NCBI RefSeq assembly: GCF_023715155.1
Contig: NZ_JAMBNQ010000001.1
Span: 248,001-312,000 of the forward strand
Reading direction: 5' to 3'
DNA: 64,000 nucleotides
Origin: Neobacillus mesonae
Lineage (GTDB): Bacteria; Bacillota; Bacilli; Bacillales; Cytobacillaceae
In this document: in pieces, positions 45,924 to 56,585 of the stretch
Layout of the letters: each line of letters opens with the position of its first letter
Position numbering within the stretch: position 1 is the stretch's first letter
Program-made: the position numbers and the translations under genes
Notes under the pieces: model-generated
Databases searched by the model: none
What the model saw: only the letters and a program-made list of their open reading frames with translations
Told to the model about the DNA's origin: nothing

Positions 45924-46104
45924 AACTGCAGCTTTTTACAAAAAAATCGTTCATCCAGCGTTTTTGCTTTTCTTTTCATTGCGGGAAAGGATTAACATTT
46001 GCTACACTATAAAAGTTGGCCCTTCAAGCATCAGAAGGGTTTCTTTTCATTCACTAACATTATGACAGTTTTTTACTTATGACATAGAAAGGATGGCGAT
46101 TTAT

Positions 46105-47415
46105 TTGGTTAAACCTGTTATTGCCATTGTTGGGAGACCAAACGTTGGAAAATCCACTATTTTCAACAGAATTGTTGGAGAAAGGATTTCTATTGTTGAA
46201 GATGTACCAGGTGTAACTCGTGACCGGATTTACAGTTCCGGGGAGTGGCTGACACATGAATTTAATATTATTGATACAGGCGGTATCGATATTGGTGATG
46301 AGCCTTTTTTAGAACAAATTCGGCAGCAGGCTGAAGTTGCTATGGATGAAGCTGATGTAATCATTTTTTTAACAAATGGCCGTGAAGGTGTAACAGCTGC
46401 TGATGAAGAAGTAGCTAAAATTTTGTATAAAACAAAAAAACCAGTAGTGTTAGGGGTAAATAAGATTGATAACCCGGAAATGCGGGAGCAGATTTATGAT
46501 TTTTATGCCCTTGGATTTGGTGAACCCATTCCTATATCTGGTTCACATGGACTGGGACTTGGAGACTTATTAGATGAGGCTGCAAAACATTTTCCGAAAA
46601 ACGAACAATTGGATTATGATGATGATGTAATTAAATTTTCGTTAATCGGAAGGCCGAATGTAGGGAAATCCTCTTTAGTAAATGCTATTTTAGGTGAAGA
46701 CCGTGTTATCGTCAGCAATATTGCTGGTACTACCAGGGATGCTATCGATTCTCCATATACATATAATGGACAGAAATATGTCATTATTGATACAGCTGGT
46801 ATTAGAAAAAAAGGGAAGGTTTATGAGACAACTGAAAAGTATAGTGTTTTACGGGCGCTTAGGGCAATAGAACGTTCAGATGTTGTTCTTGTGGTGATAA
46901 ATGCGGAAGAAGGAATCATTGAACAAGATAAAAAAATTGCCGGATATGCTCATGAGGCGGGAAGAGCAGTTGTAATTGTCGTCAATAAATGGGACGCTAT
47001 TGAAAAAGATGAAAAGACGATGAAGGAATTCGAGCAAAAAATAAGAGATCATTTCTTATTTCTTGATTATGCGCCCCTTGTATTTTTATCTGCTAAGACG
47101 AAAAAACGAATTCACACTCTGCTGCCAATGATTGATTTGGCAAGTGAGAATCATTCGATGAGGGTTGAAACCAGTGTCTTAAATGATATTATTATGGACG
47201 CTGTTGCGATGAATCCGACACCGACAGATAAAGGAAAACGATTAAAAATTTATTATGCAACACAGGTTGGTGTTAAACCGCCTACCTTTGTCATTTTCGT
47301 AAATGAACCTGAACTGCTGCACTTCTCCTATGAGCGATTTCTTGAAAATCGTATTAGGGATGCTTTTGGCTTTGAAGGAACTCCAATTAAAATTTTTGCC
47401 AGGGAAAGAAAATAA
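46105..47415 (+). CDS. der: GTPase Der (EngA), 50S ribosome assembly
   Basis: Essential GTPase with two tandem G domains that acts in late 50S subunit assembly. Walker A GRPNVGKS occurs at residues 10-17 and again at 182-189; each domain has its DxxG (DTGGID, DTAGIR) and NKxD (NKID, NKWD). C-terminal KH-like domain follows. I choose TTG 46105, giving 436 residues as in B. subtilis and a good spacing to AAAGGATGG; the ATG at 46093 sits within the ribosome site. Confidence 0.96.
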   Translation: MVKPVIAIVGRPNVGKSTIFNRIVGERISIVEDVPGVTRDRIYSSGEWLTHEFNIIDTGGIDIGDEPFLEQIRQQAEVAMDEADVIIFLTNGREGVTAADEEVAKILYKTKKPVVLGVNKIDNPEMREQIYDFYALGFGEPIPISGSHGLGLGDLLDEAAKHFPKNEQLDYDDDVIKFSLIGRPNVGKSSLVNAILGEDRVIVSNIAGTTRDAIDSPYTYNGQKYVIIDTAGIRKKGKVYETTEKYSVLRALRAIERSDVVLVVINAEEGIIEQDKKIAGYAHEAGRAVVIVVNKWDAIEKDEKTMKEFEQKIRDHFLFLDYAPLVFLSAKTKKRIHTLLPMIDLASENHSMRVETSVLNDIIMDAVAMNPTPTDKGKRLKIYYATQVGVKPPTFVIFVNEPELLHFSYERFLENRIRDAFGFEGTPIKIFARERK

Positions 47416-47433
47416 GGTTAGGCAGGTGTAATC

Positions 47434-48483
47434 ATGAATACAAAACAGGAAACAATTACTGTTCTTGGAGCAGGAAGCTGGGGAACAGCTTTAGCAATGG
47501 TTCTTGCAGATAATCACCATGAAGTACGGTTATGGAGTCATAATGATCATCAGGTGAGAGAAATCAATGAAACACTTATGAATAAAAAATACCTGCCAGA
47601 GATTTCTCTATCAGAATTAATAACTGCTTATGCATCGCTCAAAGAAGCTTTGGCGGGTATCGAAACAGTCATTTTAGCTGTTCCGACAAAGGCGATTCGT
47701 GAGGTAGTCGGGAAAATGAGGGAAGTGTTGACAAAGCCAATCATGATTGCACATGTAAGTAAAGGGATTGAGCCGGATACACTTCTGCGGATTTCCGAAA
47801 TCATTAAAGAAGAGATGCCTGAAGATTTATTGCAGGATATTGTAGTCCTTTCAGGTCCAAGCCATGCTGAGGAGGTTAGTCTTAGACATCCAACAACTGT
47901 AACAGTATCCTCAGAAAATATGGCTGCAGCTGAAAAAATTCAAGATTTATTTATTAACCATAATTTTCGAGTATACACAAATTCAGATGTGATTGGTGTA
48001 GAAATTGGCGGAGCATTAAAAAATATAATAGCCTTAGCAGCTGGAATAACAGATGGCCTTGGTTATGGTGATAATGCGAAAGCTGCATTAATAACAAGAG
48101 GACTTGCGGAAATTTCCCGTCTGGGAACTAAGATGGGAGCAAATCCATTGACTTTTGCTGGCTTAGCAGGAATTGGTGATTTAATCGTTACCTGTACAAG
48201 CGTACATTCAAGAAACTGGAGAGCAGGTAATATGCTGGGGAAAGGAAAATCGCTGGACGAGGTTCTAAACAGTATGGGAATGGTTGTAGAAGGGGTAAGG
48301 ACTACAAAGGCTGCTTACCAGCTTGCAAGCAAATATGATGTAAATATGCCTATTACCACCGCTCTTTATAATGTATTGTTTAATGGTAAAAATGCAAAAG
48401 ATGCGGCAGATGTGTTAATGTCTAGAGGGAAGACACATGAAATGGAAGAATTAGTGAATATCTTAGAGGAAAGAAATGAGTAA
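47434..48483 (+). CDS. gpsA: Glycerol-3-phosphate dehydrogenase [NAD(P)+]
   Basis: Makes sn-glycerol 3-phosphate from dihydroxyacetone phosphate for membrane lipids. The 349-residue protein has the nucleotide fold [11 protein letters not shown] (residues 11-21), [18 protein letters not shown], the catalytic lysine block [21 protein letters not shown], and [14 protein letters not shown]. It starts 18 bases after der, as in B. subtilis. Confidence 0.96.
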   Translation: MNTKQETITVLGAGSWGTALAMVLADNHHEVRLWSHNDHQVREINETLMNKKYLPEISLSELITAYASLKEALAGIETVILAVPTKAIREVVGKMREVLTKPIMIAHVSKGIEPDTLLRISEIIKEEMPEDLLQDIVVLSGPSHAEEVSLRHPTTVTVSSENMAAAEKIQDLFINHNFRVYTNSDVIGVEIGGALKNIIALAAGITDGLGYGDNAKAALITRGLAEISRLGTKMGANPLTFAGLAGIGDLIVTCTSVHSRNWRAGNMLGKGKSLDEVLNSMGMVVEGVRTTKAAYQLASKYDVNMPITTALYNVLFNGKNAKDAADVLMSRGKTHEMEELVNILEERNE

Positions 48484-48516
48484 AGTAAAAATACCTGCAC
48501 TCATTTCAAGAAATTA

Positions 48517-48604
48517 GGCGTTCGTTGATACGTTTGTAACTGTAGATGCATACAATGCAACGAAGTCAAATGGTAGTATGACGCCTGGTGAATGGGTAAT
48601 TTAG
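48517..48604 (+). pseudogene. Possible decayed coding remnant after gpsA
   Basis: Between gpsA and the terminator lies a stretch that reads, without a start codon and just after an in-frame stop, as AFVDTFVTVDAYNATKSNG and MTPGEWVI before TAG. The composition looks protein-like rather than random, but I cannot assign a family. It may be the end of a lost gene or chance. Confidence 0.25.
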
Positions 48605-48614
48605 TCTTAATCAG

Positions 48615-48654
48615 CTGAAGTAAAGAAATCGCCCCCCTTTACTTCAGTTTTTTT
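48615..48654 (+). terminator. Terminator of der-gpsA
   Basis: Perfect 11-bp stem ctgaagtaaag / ctttacttcag, 11-base loop, seven T. Confidence 0.9.
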
Positions 48655-48767
48655 GTGTCCAGCTTTTTGCAGCGTTGAGACGAAACTGGTAAAATCCCTT
48701 TCCTCTTTTCAGTGCTTATTTAGTCCACATTATGCTATAATAACAATCGATTAAAGGGGGAATGAAA

Positions 48768-48953
48768 TTGTCGCCAGGTATGATAAAAATGTGGATATCA
48801 ATTGCGGGAATGGGTTTAATGTTCCTTGCTATTATTACGATTTATTTAAGCCGTTATAAACTTAAAGGTTTCTTGCGGATGATTACAGCCGTCCTTGCTT
48901 ATTTATTTATGATTGGTGCAGGTATTACACTGCTGATTGTATTCCTCGCTTAA
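48768..48953 (+). CDS. yphE: DUF2768 membrane protein YphE
   Basis: Small protein of 61 residues with two membrane segments (residues 8-25 and 38-58) joined by YLSRYKLKG. It matches B. subtilis YphE in size, position and start (MSP..MKMxIS). TTG 48768 lies 7 bases after AAAGGGGG at 48753-48760, which is better than the ATG at 48762. Function unknown. Confidence 0.85.
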   Translation: MSPGMIKMWISIAGMGLMFLAIITIYLSRYKLKGFLRMITAVLAYLFMIGAGITLLIVFLA

Positions 48954-48984
48954 TTTACGCAAATTACATAATAAAGGTGATTAT

Positions 48985-49695
48985 ATGAAGTGGAAAATGC
49001 TTGCCCTGCTTTTTGCTCTAACTGCTTTGCTTTTATCAGGATGTATGTTTCCGAAGGAGGAGCTGGCCCAGAATCAGGTCCCATATAAAGATCAAATCCA
49101 GGCAGTTCAACAGGCAGTGAATGACTTTAAAAAGGATAAAGGGGGAATTCTCCCAATAAAAACGAAAGAAGCAGATACTCCTATTTACCAGAAATATCCG
49201 ATTGATTTTAAAAAAATTACCCCGCAATATATGGCTGAGCCTCCTGGAAACGCATTTGAGAGCGGAGGGATTTTTCAGTACGTACTTGTAGATGCGGAAA
49301 CAAATCCAACAGTTAAATTACTTGATTTGAGGACTGCTGAAGCGATTCGTGATATTAACTTGAGAATTAAAACAAAGGGATACCCGCCATTTGGCAAAGA
49401 AATTTCAAAAAATGTGTATTCTATTGATTTTAAAAAATTGGGCTATCAGGAACCACCGTATGCTATCAGCCCTTTTACAAATAAAAATCTTACTTTTGTT
49501 GTAACTTCGAAAGCGGAAGTTTTTGTGGATTATCGTCCTGATCTGTTTGAAGTACTAAAAAATACAAAGAGAGAAATTAAGCCTGGTGAAGATATACGCT
49601 CCATTTTAGTGGATAATTCGATGTTTGTTCCGGCATATTCATTACCTTATACAATTGATCCAAAAACAAATGAACCGATATTCTTACAGAAGTAG
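48985..49695 (+). CDS. yphF: Lipoprotein YphF
   Basis: Predicted lipoprotein of 236 residues. Signal peptide with lipobox LLSGC, lipidated Cys20, followed by an extracytoplasmic domain with no family I can name beyond YphF (B. subtilis about 244). ATG 48985 follows AAAGGTGA; the frame upstream to 48937 is not conserved. It lies between yphE and spoIVA as in B. subtilis. Confidence 0.88.
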   Translation: MKWKMLALLFALTALLLSGCMFPKEELAQNQVPYKDQIQAVQQAVNDFKKDKGGILPIKTKEADTPIYQKYPIDFKKITPQYMAEPPGNAFESGGIFQYVLVDAETNPTVKLLDLRTAEAIRDINLRIKTKGYPPFGKEISKNVYSIDFKKLGYQEPPYAISPFTNKNLTFVVTSKAEVFVDYRPDLFEVLKNTKREIKPGEDIRSILVDNSMFVPAYSLPYTIDPKTNEPIFLQK

Positions 49696-49746
49696 CTTTA
49701 CTCTTAACAAGTTTTGGATACTTTTTCGTTTGCTGATTTTAGTCAT

Positions 49747-49789
49747 AACCCTTTTCCTGCGAAATATATTGTAGGAGAAGGGTTTTTTT
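49747..49789 (+). terminator. Terminator of yphF
   Basis: Stem aaccctt-ttcctgc / gtagga-gaagggtt with small mismatches, then seven T. The rest of the 338-base gap before spoIVA is AT-rich with no reading frame. Confidence 0.8.
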
Positions 49790-49935
49790 GTGAAAAATAA
49801 CTGATTATTCACCAATGCTAATAATCATGAAATTTAAATAGAAACCCTCCATTTATTTGAATCTTAACCACCAAGGAAAATAAAACATATTTTTATGATT
49901 TCCAGAGAAGGGGGTAAAAATTTTTTCAAAAAGAG

Positions 49936-49965
49936 TCATAACACGATAGGACAACATCATAAACA
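49936..49965 (+). promoter_or_regulatory. Candidate sigma-E promoter for spoIVA
   Basis: TCATAAC at 49936-49942 (compare KMATATT), 15-base spacer, CATAAACA at 49958-49965 (compare CATACAHT). spoIVA is a known sigma-E gene, but the -35 match is partial. Confidence 0.35.
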
Positions 49966-50033
49966 TATACTGTCCTAAAATACCTAAATGGATGAAACTA
50001 TCCCACTTTAGTCTATGATCAGGAGGGGATCAC

Positions 50034-51512
50034 TTGGAAAAGGTCGATATTTTTAAAGATATTGCCGAAAGAACTGGCGGCGATATTTATTTAGGAGTAG
50101 TAGGAGCAGTACGAACTGGAAAATCTACGTTTATTAAAAAATTTATGGAGCTTGTCGTGTTACCGAATATACACAGTGAAGCGGATAGATCCCGTGCACA
50201 AGATGAGCTGCCACAAAGTGCTGCTGGAAAAACAATTATGACGACGGAACCGAAATTTGTACCGAATCAGGCAGCATCTGTTCACGTTGACGAGGGTTTA
50301 GATGTTAATATAAGACTTGTTGATTGTGTAGGGTACACTGTTCCTGGAGCAAAAGGGTATGAGGATGAAAATGGGCCAAGAATGATTAATACACCATGGT
50401 ATGAAGAACCTATTCCATTTCACGAAGCAGCAGAGATTGGCACAAGAAAAGTCATTCAGGAACACTCTACAATCGGGGTTGTCGTCACAACGGACGGAAC
50501 GATTGGAGAAATTCCAAGAAGCAACTATATTGAAGCAGAAGAAAGAGTAATTGAGGAACTGAAAGAAGTAGGCAAACCATTTATCATGGTGGTAAACAGT
50601 GCACAGCCATATCATCCGAGCACTGAGACCCTAAGAAACAATTTAGCTGAAAAATATGATATACCTGTCCTTGCCATGAGTGTGGAGAGTATGCGTGAAA
50701 GTGATGTGTTAAATGTCCTTCGTGAAGCCTTGTATGAATTCCCAGTACTTGAAGTCAATGTAAATCTTCCAAGCTGGGTGATGGTATTAAAAGAAAATCA
50801 TTGGCTCCGGGAAAGCTATCAAGAAGCTGTAAAAGAAACAGTAAAAGATATTAAAAGATTACGAGATGTAGATCAGGTTGTCCAGCATTTCAGTGAATTT
50901 GAATTTATTGATAGGGCAGGACTTGCCGGAGTTGAGATGGGTTCAGGGGTAGCAGAAATTGATTTATTTGCGCCTGATGAACTGTATGATGATATTTTAA
51001 AAGAAATTGTCGGGGTAGAAATAAGAGGGAAAGACCATTTGCTAGAACTGATGCAGGACTTTGCACATGCCAAGGCGGAATATGACCACATTTCAGATGC
51101 TTTAAAAATGGTAAAACAAACTGGATATGGGATTGCATCGCCATCTCTTGCAGACATGAGTTTGGAAGAGCCGGAGATAATCCGGCAGGGTTCCCGATTC
51201 GGTGTAAGATTAAAGGCCGTAGCTCCTTCCATTCATATGATTAAAGTCGATGTTGAATCGGAATTTGCACCGATTATCGGGACGGAGAAACAAAGTGAGG
51301 AGCTCGTCCGTTATTTAATGCAAGATTTTGAGGAAGACCCGCTGTCAATCTGGAATTCAGATATTTTTGGACGGTCTTTAAGTTCAATAGTCCGCGAAGG
51401 AATCCAGGCAAAGATTTCCTTAATGCCCGAGAATGCCAGATACAAATTAAAAGAAACACTGGAAAGAATCATAAACGAAGGATCAGGCGGTCTAATAGCC
51501 ATTATTCTCTAA
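50034..51512 (+). CDS. spoIVA: Stage IV sporulation protein A (spore coat morphogenetic ATPase)
   Basis: ATPase that polymerises on the outer forespore membrane to form the basement layer of the spore coat. The 492-residue protein (same as B. subtilis) has Walker A GAVRTGKST (Lys30), the sensor region VDCVGYTVPGAKGY and a Walker B-like segment, and a C-terminal part ending GSGGLIAIIL. TTG 50034 follows AGGAGGGG at 50021-50028. Monocistronic. Confidence 0.97.
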   Translation: MEKVDIFKDIAERTGGDIYLGVVGAVRTGKSTFIKKFMELVVLPNIHSEADRSRAQDELPQSAAGKTIMTTEPKFVPNQAASVHVDEGLDVNIRLVDCVGYTVPGAKGYEDENGPRMINTPWYEEPIPFHEAAEIGTRKVIQEHSTIGVVVTTDGTIGEIPRSNYIEAEERVIEELKEVGKPFIMVVNSAQPYHPSTETLRNNLAEKYDIPVLAMSVESMRESDVLNVLREALYEFPVLEVNVNLPSWVMVLKENHWLRESYQEAVKETVKDIKRLRDVDQVVQHFSEFEFIDRAGLAGVEMGSGVAEIDLFAPDELYDDILKEIVGVEIRGKDHLLELMQDFAHAKAEYDHISDALKMVKQTGYGIASPSLADMSLEEPEIIRQGSRFGVRLKAVAPSIHMIKVDVESEFAPIIGTEKQSEELVRYLMQDFEEDPLSIWNSDIFGRSLSSIVREGIQAKISLMPENARYKLKETLERIINEGSGGLIAIIL

Positions 51513-51516
51513 TTAT

Positions 51517-51544
51517 GGACTCCAAATGGGGGTCCTTTTTTTTG
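51517..51544 (+). terminator. Terminator of spoIVA
   Basis: Stem ggactcc / ggggtcc with one T-G pair, short loop, eight T. Confidence 0.85.
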
Positions 51545-51602
51545 ATTAAATCGAAATCTATGTGAACAAATGAAAAGTTTACCATTATTTCATGAATTTT
51601 TC

Positions 51603-51672
51603 TTGAAAGCTTGAATTGATTGTGATAATCTTTTAACAGATTACGTTATAGTGCTGAAAACCTTAATATAAT
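51603..51672 (+). promoter_or_regulatory. Candidate hbs promoters
   Basis: TTGAAA at 51603-51608, 17-base spacer, TAATCT at 51626-51631; a second TATAAT at 51667-51672 without a clear -35. The 313-base gap between spoIVA and hbs holds these and no reading frame; B. subtilis hbs also has more than one promoter. Confidence 0.4.
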
Positions 51673-51825
51673 AGGGTTTTAGCTGGAAATTAGATGAAAA
51701 AGGATAAACTTTCCTGCTTTTACAATAAAACTGCACTTTGACGTATAGAAATTCAAAAAATTGTTTAGAAATGTAGATAAGTCATCTCATTAATCTGGAT
51801 AATTCTTTGGGAGGAGGTGAAAGGC

Positions 51826-52098
51826 ATGAACAAGACAGAACTTATTAATGCAGTAGCAGAGGCTGGAGAACTTTCTAAAAAGGACGCTACAAAAGCGGTA
51901 GATGCTGTATTTGATACTATTTTAGATGCTTTGAAAAACGGTGATAAGGTCCAACTTATCGGTTTTGGTAACTTTGAAGTACGTGAGCGTGCTGCACGTA
52001 AAGGTCGTAACCCGCAAACAGGTGAAGAGATCGAAATCAGTGCAAGTAAAGTTCCTGCTTTCAAACCAGGTAAAGCGCTTAAAGATGCTGTAAAATAA
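51826..52098 (+). CDS. hbs: DNA-binding protein HU (HBsu)
   Basis: Histone-like dimer that bends and compacts DNA. The 90-residue protein has [21 protein letters not shown], the signature [22 protein letters not shown] with the DNA-binding arm, and the end [15 protein letters not shown] 51826 follows GGAGGAGGTGA; GTG 51817 lies inside that site. Codon use looks optimised, as expected for an abundant protein. Confidence 0.97.
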   Translation: MNKTELINAVAEAGELSKKDATKAVDAVFDTILDALKNGDKVQLIGFGNFEVRERAARKGRNPQTGEEIEISASKVPAFKPGKALKDAVK

Positions 52099-52132
52099 TT
52101 ACATAAATATTGCTTTGAGCGGATGCTTAAGC

Positions 52133-52166
52133 AAAAAGGTCATGACTCAATCATGGCCTTTTTCTT
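52133..52166 (+). terminator. Terminator of hbs
   Basis: Stem aaaaaggtcatga / tcatggccttttt with one G-U pair, 4-5-base loop, T tail. Confidence 0.88.
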
Positions 52167-52304
52167 TTATTTATTTTTAAATTCCTTCCCCTGTTCTAAA
52201 AACGGTTCCCCGCTGATTTCTATTTTTTTGCCTGCATAGAAAGGATTATGCTAATATGTATTATGTATTTGTCATTTTAGAAGACAAACGTAGGAGGAAT
52301 TAGA

Positions 52305-52871
52305 ATGTCAGAAGTGAATCGTGCCCAAATAGAAGAGGCGGTACGTTTAATATTAGAAGCAATAGGCGAAGATCCAAACCGGGAAGGTTTGTTAGATACA
52401 CCAAAACGAGTGGCAAAAATGTATGAAGAAGTTTTTAGCGGTTTAAATGAAGATCCGAAACACCATTTTGATACGATTTTCAGTGAAGATCATGAGGAAT
52501 TAGTTCTAGTAAAGGATATCCCTTTTTATTCTATGTGTGAGCATCATCTTGTTCCATTCTTTGGAAAAGCACATGTAGCATATATTCCGCAAAATGGTCG
52601 TGTTACCGGTTTGAGCAAGCTGGCCAGGGCGGTTGAGGCCATTGCACGGAGACCGCAGCTTCAAGAACGGATTACGTCAACACTTGCGGACAGCATCATG
52701 GAAAAATTAGAACCACATGGTGTAATGATTGTAGTAGAAGCAGAACACATGTGCATGACCATGAGAGGTGTCAAAAAGCCAGGATCCAAGACTGTTACAA
52801 CTGCGGTCAGAGGAACACTTGCTAATGATGGAACTGCTAGGTCCGAGATTCTATCTTTAATTAAAAATTAA
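52305..52871 (+). CDS. folE: GTP cyclohydrolase I (FolE, MtrA)
   Basis: First step of folate synthesis, GTP to dihydroneopterin triphosphate. The 188-residue protein has zinc ligands in [22 protein letters not shown] and [13 protein letters not shown], and [19 protein letters not shown]. It forms the folE-mtrB operon with the next gene, as in B. subtilis. Confidence 0.96.
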   Translation: MSEVNRAQIEEAVRLILEAIGEDPNREGLLDTPKRVAKMYEEVFSGLNEDPKHHFDTIFSEDHEELVLVKDIPFYSMCEHHLVPFFGKAHVAYIPQNGRVTGLSKLARAVEAIARRPQLQERITSTLADSIMEKLEPHGVMIVVEAEHMCMTMRGVKKPGSKTVTTAVRGTLANDGTARSEILSLIKN

Positions 52872-52893
52872 TAAAGATTCAGGGGTGCCGACA

Positions 52894-53130
52894 TTGGAAA
52901 AAAAGCAATTACCAAATAACGATTATGTTGTTATTAAAGCAAATGATGATGGTGTTAGTGTGATCGGTTTAACACGGGGTTCAGACACAAAATTCCATCA
53001 TTCTGAAAAGCTTGATAAGGGAGAAGTACTAATTGCCCAATTTACCGAACACACATCGGCTATTAAAATTAGGGGTAATGCAAAAATTCTCACTCAATTT
53101 GGCGAGGTTGACAGTGAAGTAAAGAAATAA
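52894..53130 (+). CDS. mtrB: trp RNA-binding attenuation protein TRAP
   Basis: Forms an 11-subunit ring that, when loaded with tryptophan, binds GAG/UAG repeats in trp leader RNA. The 78-residue protein has the tryptophan- and RNA-binding segments [22 protein letters not shown] and [12 protein letters not shown], near-identical to B. subtilis. TTG 52894 gives correct spacing to AGGGGTG at 52881-52887; GTG 52885 lies inside it. No trp genes are in this window, although they would be expected between aroH and hisC. Confidence 0.95.
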   Translation: MEKKQLPNNDYVVIKANDDGVSVIGLTRGSDTKFHHSEKLDKGEVLIAQFTEHTSAIKIRGNAKILTQFGEVDSEVKK

Positions 53131-53221
53131 AAACCAATGTATTAATCTGTTATTCTTCTGCCAATTAAAGATGTAGAAATATATTTATTTTATGAATTCT
53201 GGCCCACGAGAAAATCTTTTA

Positions 53222-53230
53222 TGATATAAT
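53222..53230 (+). promoter_or_regulatory. Candidate extended -10 promoter for hepS-menG-hepT
   Basis: TG-A-TATAAT extended -10 element with no clear -35, 110 bases before hepS. Confidence 0.35.
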
Positions 53231-53340
53231 GGTGTCTGCCTTGTGTTTACAATAAAATAATCTTGGGCTTGAATTTTTCTCTTATTTTAGGTTAAACAAT
53301 ACATAAAGAAAATTACTTCGGGGAAGCAAGGGTGATATGC

Positions 53341-54141
53341 GTGCAGGATATTTGGCAAAAATTCACGAACATTAAGGGAAAACTTGATACATATGTTTTA
53401 GACAAATATTTGCTAACAACGATAGATACTCCTGTTATAGATGATGATAAGCTTTTAATCCTTGTTTCTATAATGGAATTTCTTGAATTGCCCTATAATA
53501 AACTTGAGAATCTCGCGCTATCAACGATGCTGATTCAGACTGCCCTTGATACCCATGAACATATTTCCAGAACGTCAGAAGACGAGAAAAAACGTCAGTT
53601 AACTGTATTAGCAGGTGATTATTATAGTGGTTTATACTATAAATTACTTGCAGATTCGGAAGAAATTTTCATGATTGATTCCCTTTCAAACGGCGTAAAA
53701 GAAGTGAATGAATATAAAGTTTCCGTTTATCATAAAGAATCAGATAGTGTTGAAACATTAATTAAAAATGTAAAGATGCTTGAAAGTGCATTACTAGAAA
53801 GATTCACCAGCTATTTTAAGGCCGATTTATGGAGTGAGTCCGCAGCGAATCTATTACTATTTAAACGATTACTAAATGAAAAGAAACTGTATTTGCAAAA
53901 AGAAGGCTCGATAGTTTTCGATGCCATTATGAATTTATCTAATTTCTCTAGCAGCAATGATAAGGAGCCAAAAAAACAGCAGCTGATAAAAATCTGTGAT
54001 CACTATCTTGACTGTTCAAAACAAATTGTTGAGAATGGAATGAATAAGATTCCGTTTCTAAATGAGTTGCTTCGGAGCAGAATAAGTTCTTTGTTAAAAC
54101 AACACCAGCCATATGCAGAAACTTTTATGGAAGAAGGGTAA
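53341..54141 (+). CDS. hepS: Heptaprenyl diphosphate synthase component 1
   Basis: Small, non-catalytic subunit of heptaprenyl diphosphate synthase, which makes the menaquinone-7 side chain. The 266-residue protein has the family segments [18 protein letters not shown] and [22 protein letters not shown] 53341 is better placed than GTG 53332 relative to AAGGGTGA. It precedes menG and hepT, its catalytic partner. Confidence 0.9.
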   Translation: MQDIWQKFTNIKGKLDTYVLDKYLLTTIDTPVIDDDKLLILVSIMEFLELPYNKLENLALSTMLIQTALDTHEHISRTSEDEKKRQLTVLAGDYYSGLYYKLLADSEEIFMIDSLSNGVKEVNEYKVSVYHKESDSVETLIKNVKMLESALLERFTSYFKADLWSESAANLLLFKRLLNEKKLYLQKEGSIVFDAIMNLSNFSSSNDKEPKKQQLIKICDHYLDCSKQIVENGMNKIPFLNELLRSRISSLLKQHQPYAETFMEEG

Positions 54142-54145
54142 GAAG

Positions 54146-54847
54146 ATGCAGCAATCGAAAGAAGAAAGAGTTCATCATGTGTTTGAAAAAATATCTGAAG
54201 ACTACGATAAAATGAACTCTGTCATCAGTTTTCAGCAGCATATTAAGTGGCGGACAGATACGATGAATAGAATGAATGTGCAGCCTGGTTCAAAAGCCCT
54301 TGACGTTTGCTGCGGCACAGCTGATTGGACGATTGCACTAGCAGAAGCAGTTGGACCATCTGGAGAAGTAACAGGTATAGATTTCAGCCAAAATATGCTG
54401 AATGTTGGCAAAGAGAAAATTGAACATCTAGGCTTAAAACAGGTGAAGTTAATTCATGGTAATGCAATGGAACTTCCTTTTTCTGATAATAGTTTTGATT
54501 ATGTAACTATTGGTTTTGGGTTGAGAAATGTGCCAGATTACTTACAAGTATTGAAAGAAATGCATCGGGTTGTAAAACCAGGCGGAAAGGTAGTATGCCT
54601 TGAAACTTCCCAGCCGACAATGTTTGGATATAGGCAGCTCTTTTTCTTTTATTTCCGCTTTATCATGCCCTTGTTTGGGAAAATGTTTGCGAAAAGTTAT
54701 GCAGAATATTCTTGGCTCCAGGAATCTGCCCGTGAATTCCCCGGTATGAAAGAATTAGCACGATTGTTTGAGCAGGCTGGATTGAAAAATGTGAAATATA
54801 AGCCTTATAACGGCGGTGCGGCGGCTGTGCATATAGGAATTAAATAA
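54146..54847 (+). CDS. menG: Demethylmenaquinone methyltransferase
   Basis: SAM-dependent C-methylation, last step of menaquinone synthesis (MenG/UbiE family). The 233-residue protein equals the B. subtilis length and has [18 protein letters not shown], the SAM loop [25 protein letters not shown] and the end [14 protein letters not shown] 54146 lies 4 bases after the hepS stop, so the genes are coupled. Confidence 0.96.
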   Translation: MQQSKEERVHHVFEKISEDYDKMNSVISFQQHIKWRTDTMNRMNVQPGSKALDVCCGTADWTIALAEAVGPSGEVTGIDFSQNMLNVGKEKIEHLGLKQVKLIHGNAMELPFSDNSFDYVTIGFGLRNVPDYLQVLKEMHRVVKPGGKVVCLETSQPTMFGYRQLFFFYFRFIMPLFGKMFAKSYAEYSWLQESAREFPGMKELARLFEQAGLKNVKYKPYNGGAAAVHIGIK

Positions 54848-54925
54848 TAATTACTTTCCGCATGATGAAAATGGGTTAGAAAAAAGGAATTAACAGAAAC
54901 AGGATGAAAAGCTGGGTGAATACGA

Positions 54926-55888
54926 ATGAAATTAAAAATGATGTATTCATTTTTGACTTCGGATATAAATATAATTGAAAAAGCATTAGAAGAGACCATT
55001 GAAGCAGAATCTCCACTCTTGAGACAAGCTTCATTACATACACTGCAGGCTGGAGGGAAAAGAATTCGTCCTGTTTTTGTTTTGCTGGCTGGTAAGTTTG
55101 GTCAATATGATATTAATGTAATGAAAAATGCAGCTGTTGCACTTGAACTTATCCATATGGGGTCACTGGTCCATGATGATGTAATTGATGATGCAGATTT
55201 ACGCAGAGGGCAGCCGACTGTGAAAGCAAAGTGGGACAGTCAAACAGCCATGTATACGGGAGATTTTGTCTTTGCCCTTGCTCTTAGATTGATGGCTAAA
55301 ATTGAAAAAACGGCTGCACATAAGATTTTAGCTAACACAATGGTGGAAGTGACTATTGGAGAAATCCAACAAATTAAGGATAAATATCGGTATAATCAGA
55401 ACTTGCGCGATTATCTTCGAAGAATTAAACGAAAAACCGCACTACTCATTGCAGCAAGCTGTCAATTAGGTGCCATTGCTGCAGACGTGGAAGAATCAAT
55501 ACATAAAAAGCTTTATCTTTTTGGTTATTTTGTGGGTATGTCTTTTCAAATTACAGATGATATATTAGACTTTACTGCAACTGAAAAGGAGCTTGGAAAA
55601 CCTGCCGGCAGTGACCTTCTGCAAGGAAACATTACTGCACCTGTGCTTTTTGCGATGGAAAATAAAGCAATTCGTCAAGAAATTGAAAAGGTTCATGAGA
55701 ATATGCCAGCTTCAGAAATGGCCAATATCATTTCAATGATTAAACAATCAGGGGCAATTGAAAAATCAGTCGCTTTAAGCGATCGGTACTTAGAAAAAGC
55801 TTTAATGATTTTAGAATCCCTGCCACAACATAAAGCGAAAAAAGCTTTGCGGGACATTGCTAAATTTATCGGCAGAAGGAAATTTTAA
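54926..55888 (+). CDS. hepT: Heptaprenyl diphosphate synthase component 2
   Basis: Catalytic subunit that extends farnesyl to heptaprenyl diphosphate. The 320-residue all-helical protein has both aspartate-rich motifs, HDDVIDD (residues 83-89) and DDILDF, plus AGGKRIRP. It starts at MKLKMMYSFL, which aligns with an internal Met of longer B. subtilis annotations. Last gene of the hepS-menG-hepT operon. Confidence 0.95.
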   Translation: MKLKMMYSFLTSDINIIEKALEETIEAESPLLRQASLHTLQAGGKRIRPVFVLLAGKFGQYDINVMKNAAVALELIHMGSLVHDDVIDDADLRRGQPTVKAKWDSQTAMYTGDFVFALALRLMAKIEKTAAHKILANTMVEVTIGEIQQIKDKYRYNQNLRDYLRRIKRKTALLIAASCQLGAIAADVEESIHKKLYLFGYFVGMSFQITDDILDFTATEKELGKPAGSDLLQGNITAPVLFAMENKAIRQEIEKVHENMPASEMANIISMIKQSGAIEKSVALSDRYLEKALMILESLPQHKAKKALRDIAKFIGRRKF

Positions 55889-55982
55889 GATATCACTAAT
55901 TGAAAAAGTTTTCAATTAATGGTACGATTTTCATGGATTGTTTTGGAAACAGTCATTATACATATTTTTAGGAGTGGAATGG

Positions 55983-56429
55983 ATGGAAAAGACATTTTTA
56001 ATGGTGAAACCTGACGGTGTACAGCGCAATTTAATTGGTGAAATTGTTGCTCGTTTTGAAAAGAAAGGTTTTCAGCTTGCTGGTGCAAAATTAATGAGTA
56101 TTCCAACTGAATTAGCGGAAGAACATTATGGTGAGCATAAGGAGCGTCCGTTTTTTGGCGAATTAGTTGACTTTATTACCTCAGGACCAGTATTTGCTAT
56201 GGTGTGGCAAGGAGAAAATGTGATTGCGACAGCACGTCAAATGATGGGTTCAACTAACCCTAAAGACGCTGCGCCAGGAACAATCCGTGGTGATTTTGGT
56301 CTTACTGTAGGGAAGAATGTAATTCACGGCTCTGATTCACCTGCAAGTGCAGAACGTGAAATTGGTTTATTCTTTAAAAACGAAGAATTAGTTGATTACT
56401 CAAAACTAATTAATGATTGGATTTATTAA
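55983..56429 (+). CDS. ndk: Nucleoside diphosphate kinase
   Basis: Balances NTP pools by phosphate transfer through a histidine. The 148-residue protein has [17 protein letters not shown] and the catalytic His115 in [12 protein letters not shown] 55983 follows AGGAGTGG; the frame upstream is not conserved. In B. subtilis cheR comes next; here the aro operon follows after a terminator. Confidence 0.97.
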   Translation: MEKTFLMVKPDGVQRNLIGEIVARFEKKGFQLAGAKLMSIPTELAEEHYGEHKERPFFGELVDFITSGPVFAMVWQGENVIATARQMMGSTNPKDAAPGTIRGDFGLTVGKNVIHGSDSPASAEREIGLFFKNEELVDYSKLINDWIY

Positions 56430-56439
56430 AGCAAGCATT

Positions 56440-56476
56440 AAAGCACCTGTTGTTTACAGGTGCTTTAATTTTTGTA
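56440..56476 (+). terminator. Terminator of ndk
   Basis: Perfect 11-bp stem aaagcacctgt / acaggtgcttt, 5-base loop, T-rich tail. Confidence 0.9.
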
Positions 56477-56585
56477 AGCGGATTTAAAAAAATCCCCTTT
56501 TATTCTGAATTATTCTACTAGAGTAATTTCTTCTAATATGATATATTGATACATAATTCTTTAATGAGTTGAAGGGAGAAAGAGT

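Noticed and set aside
46093-46104. ATG start for der
   Set aside because: It lies within the ribosome site; TTG 46105 gives the family length of 436.
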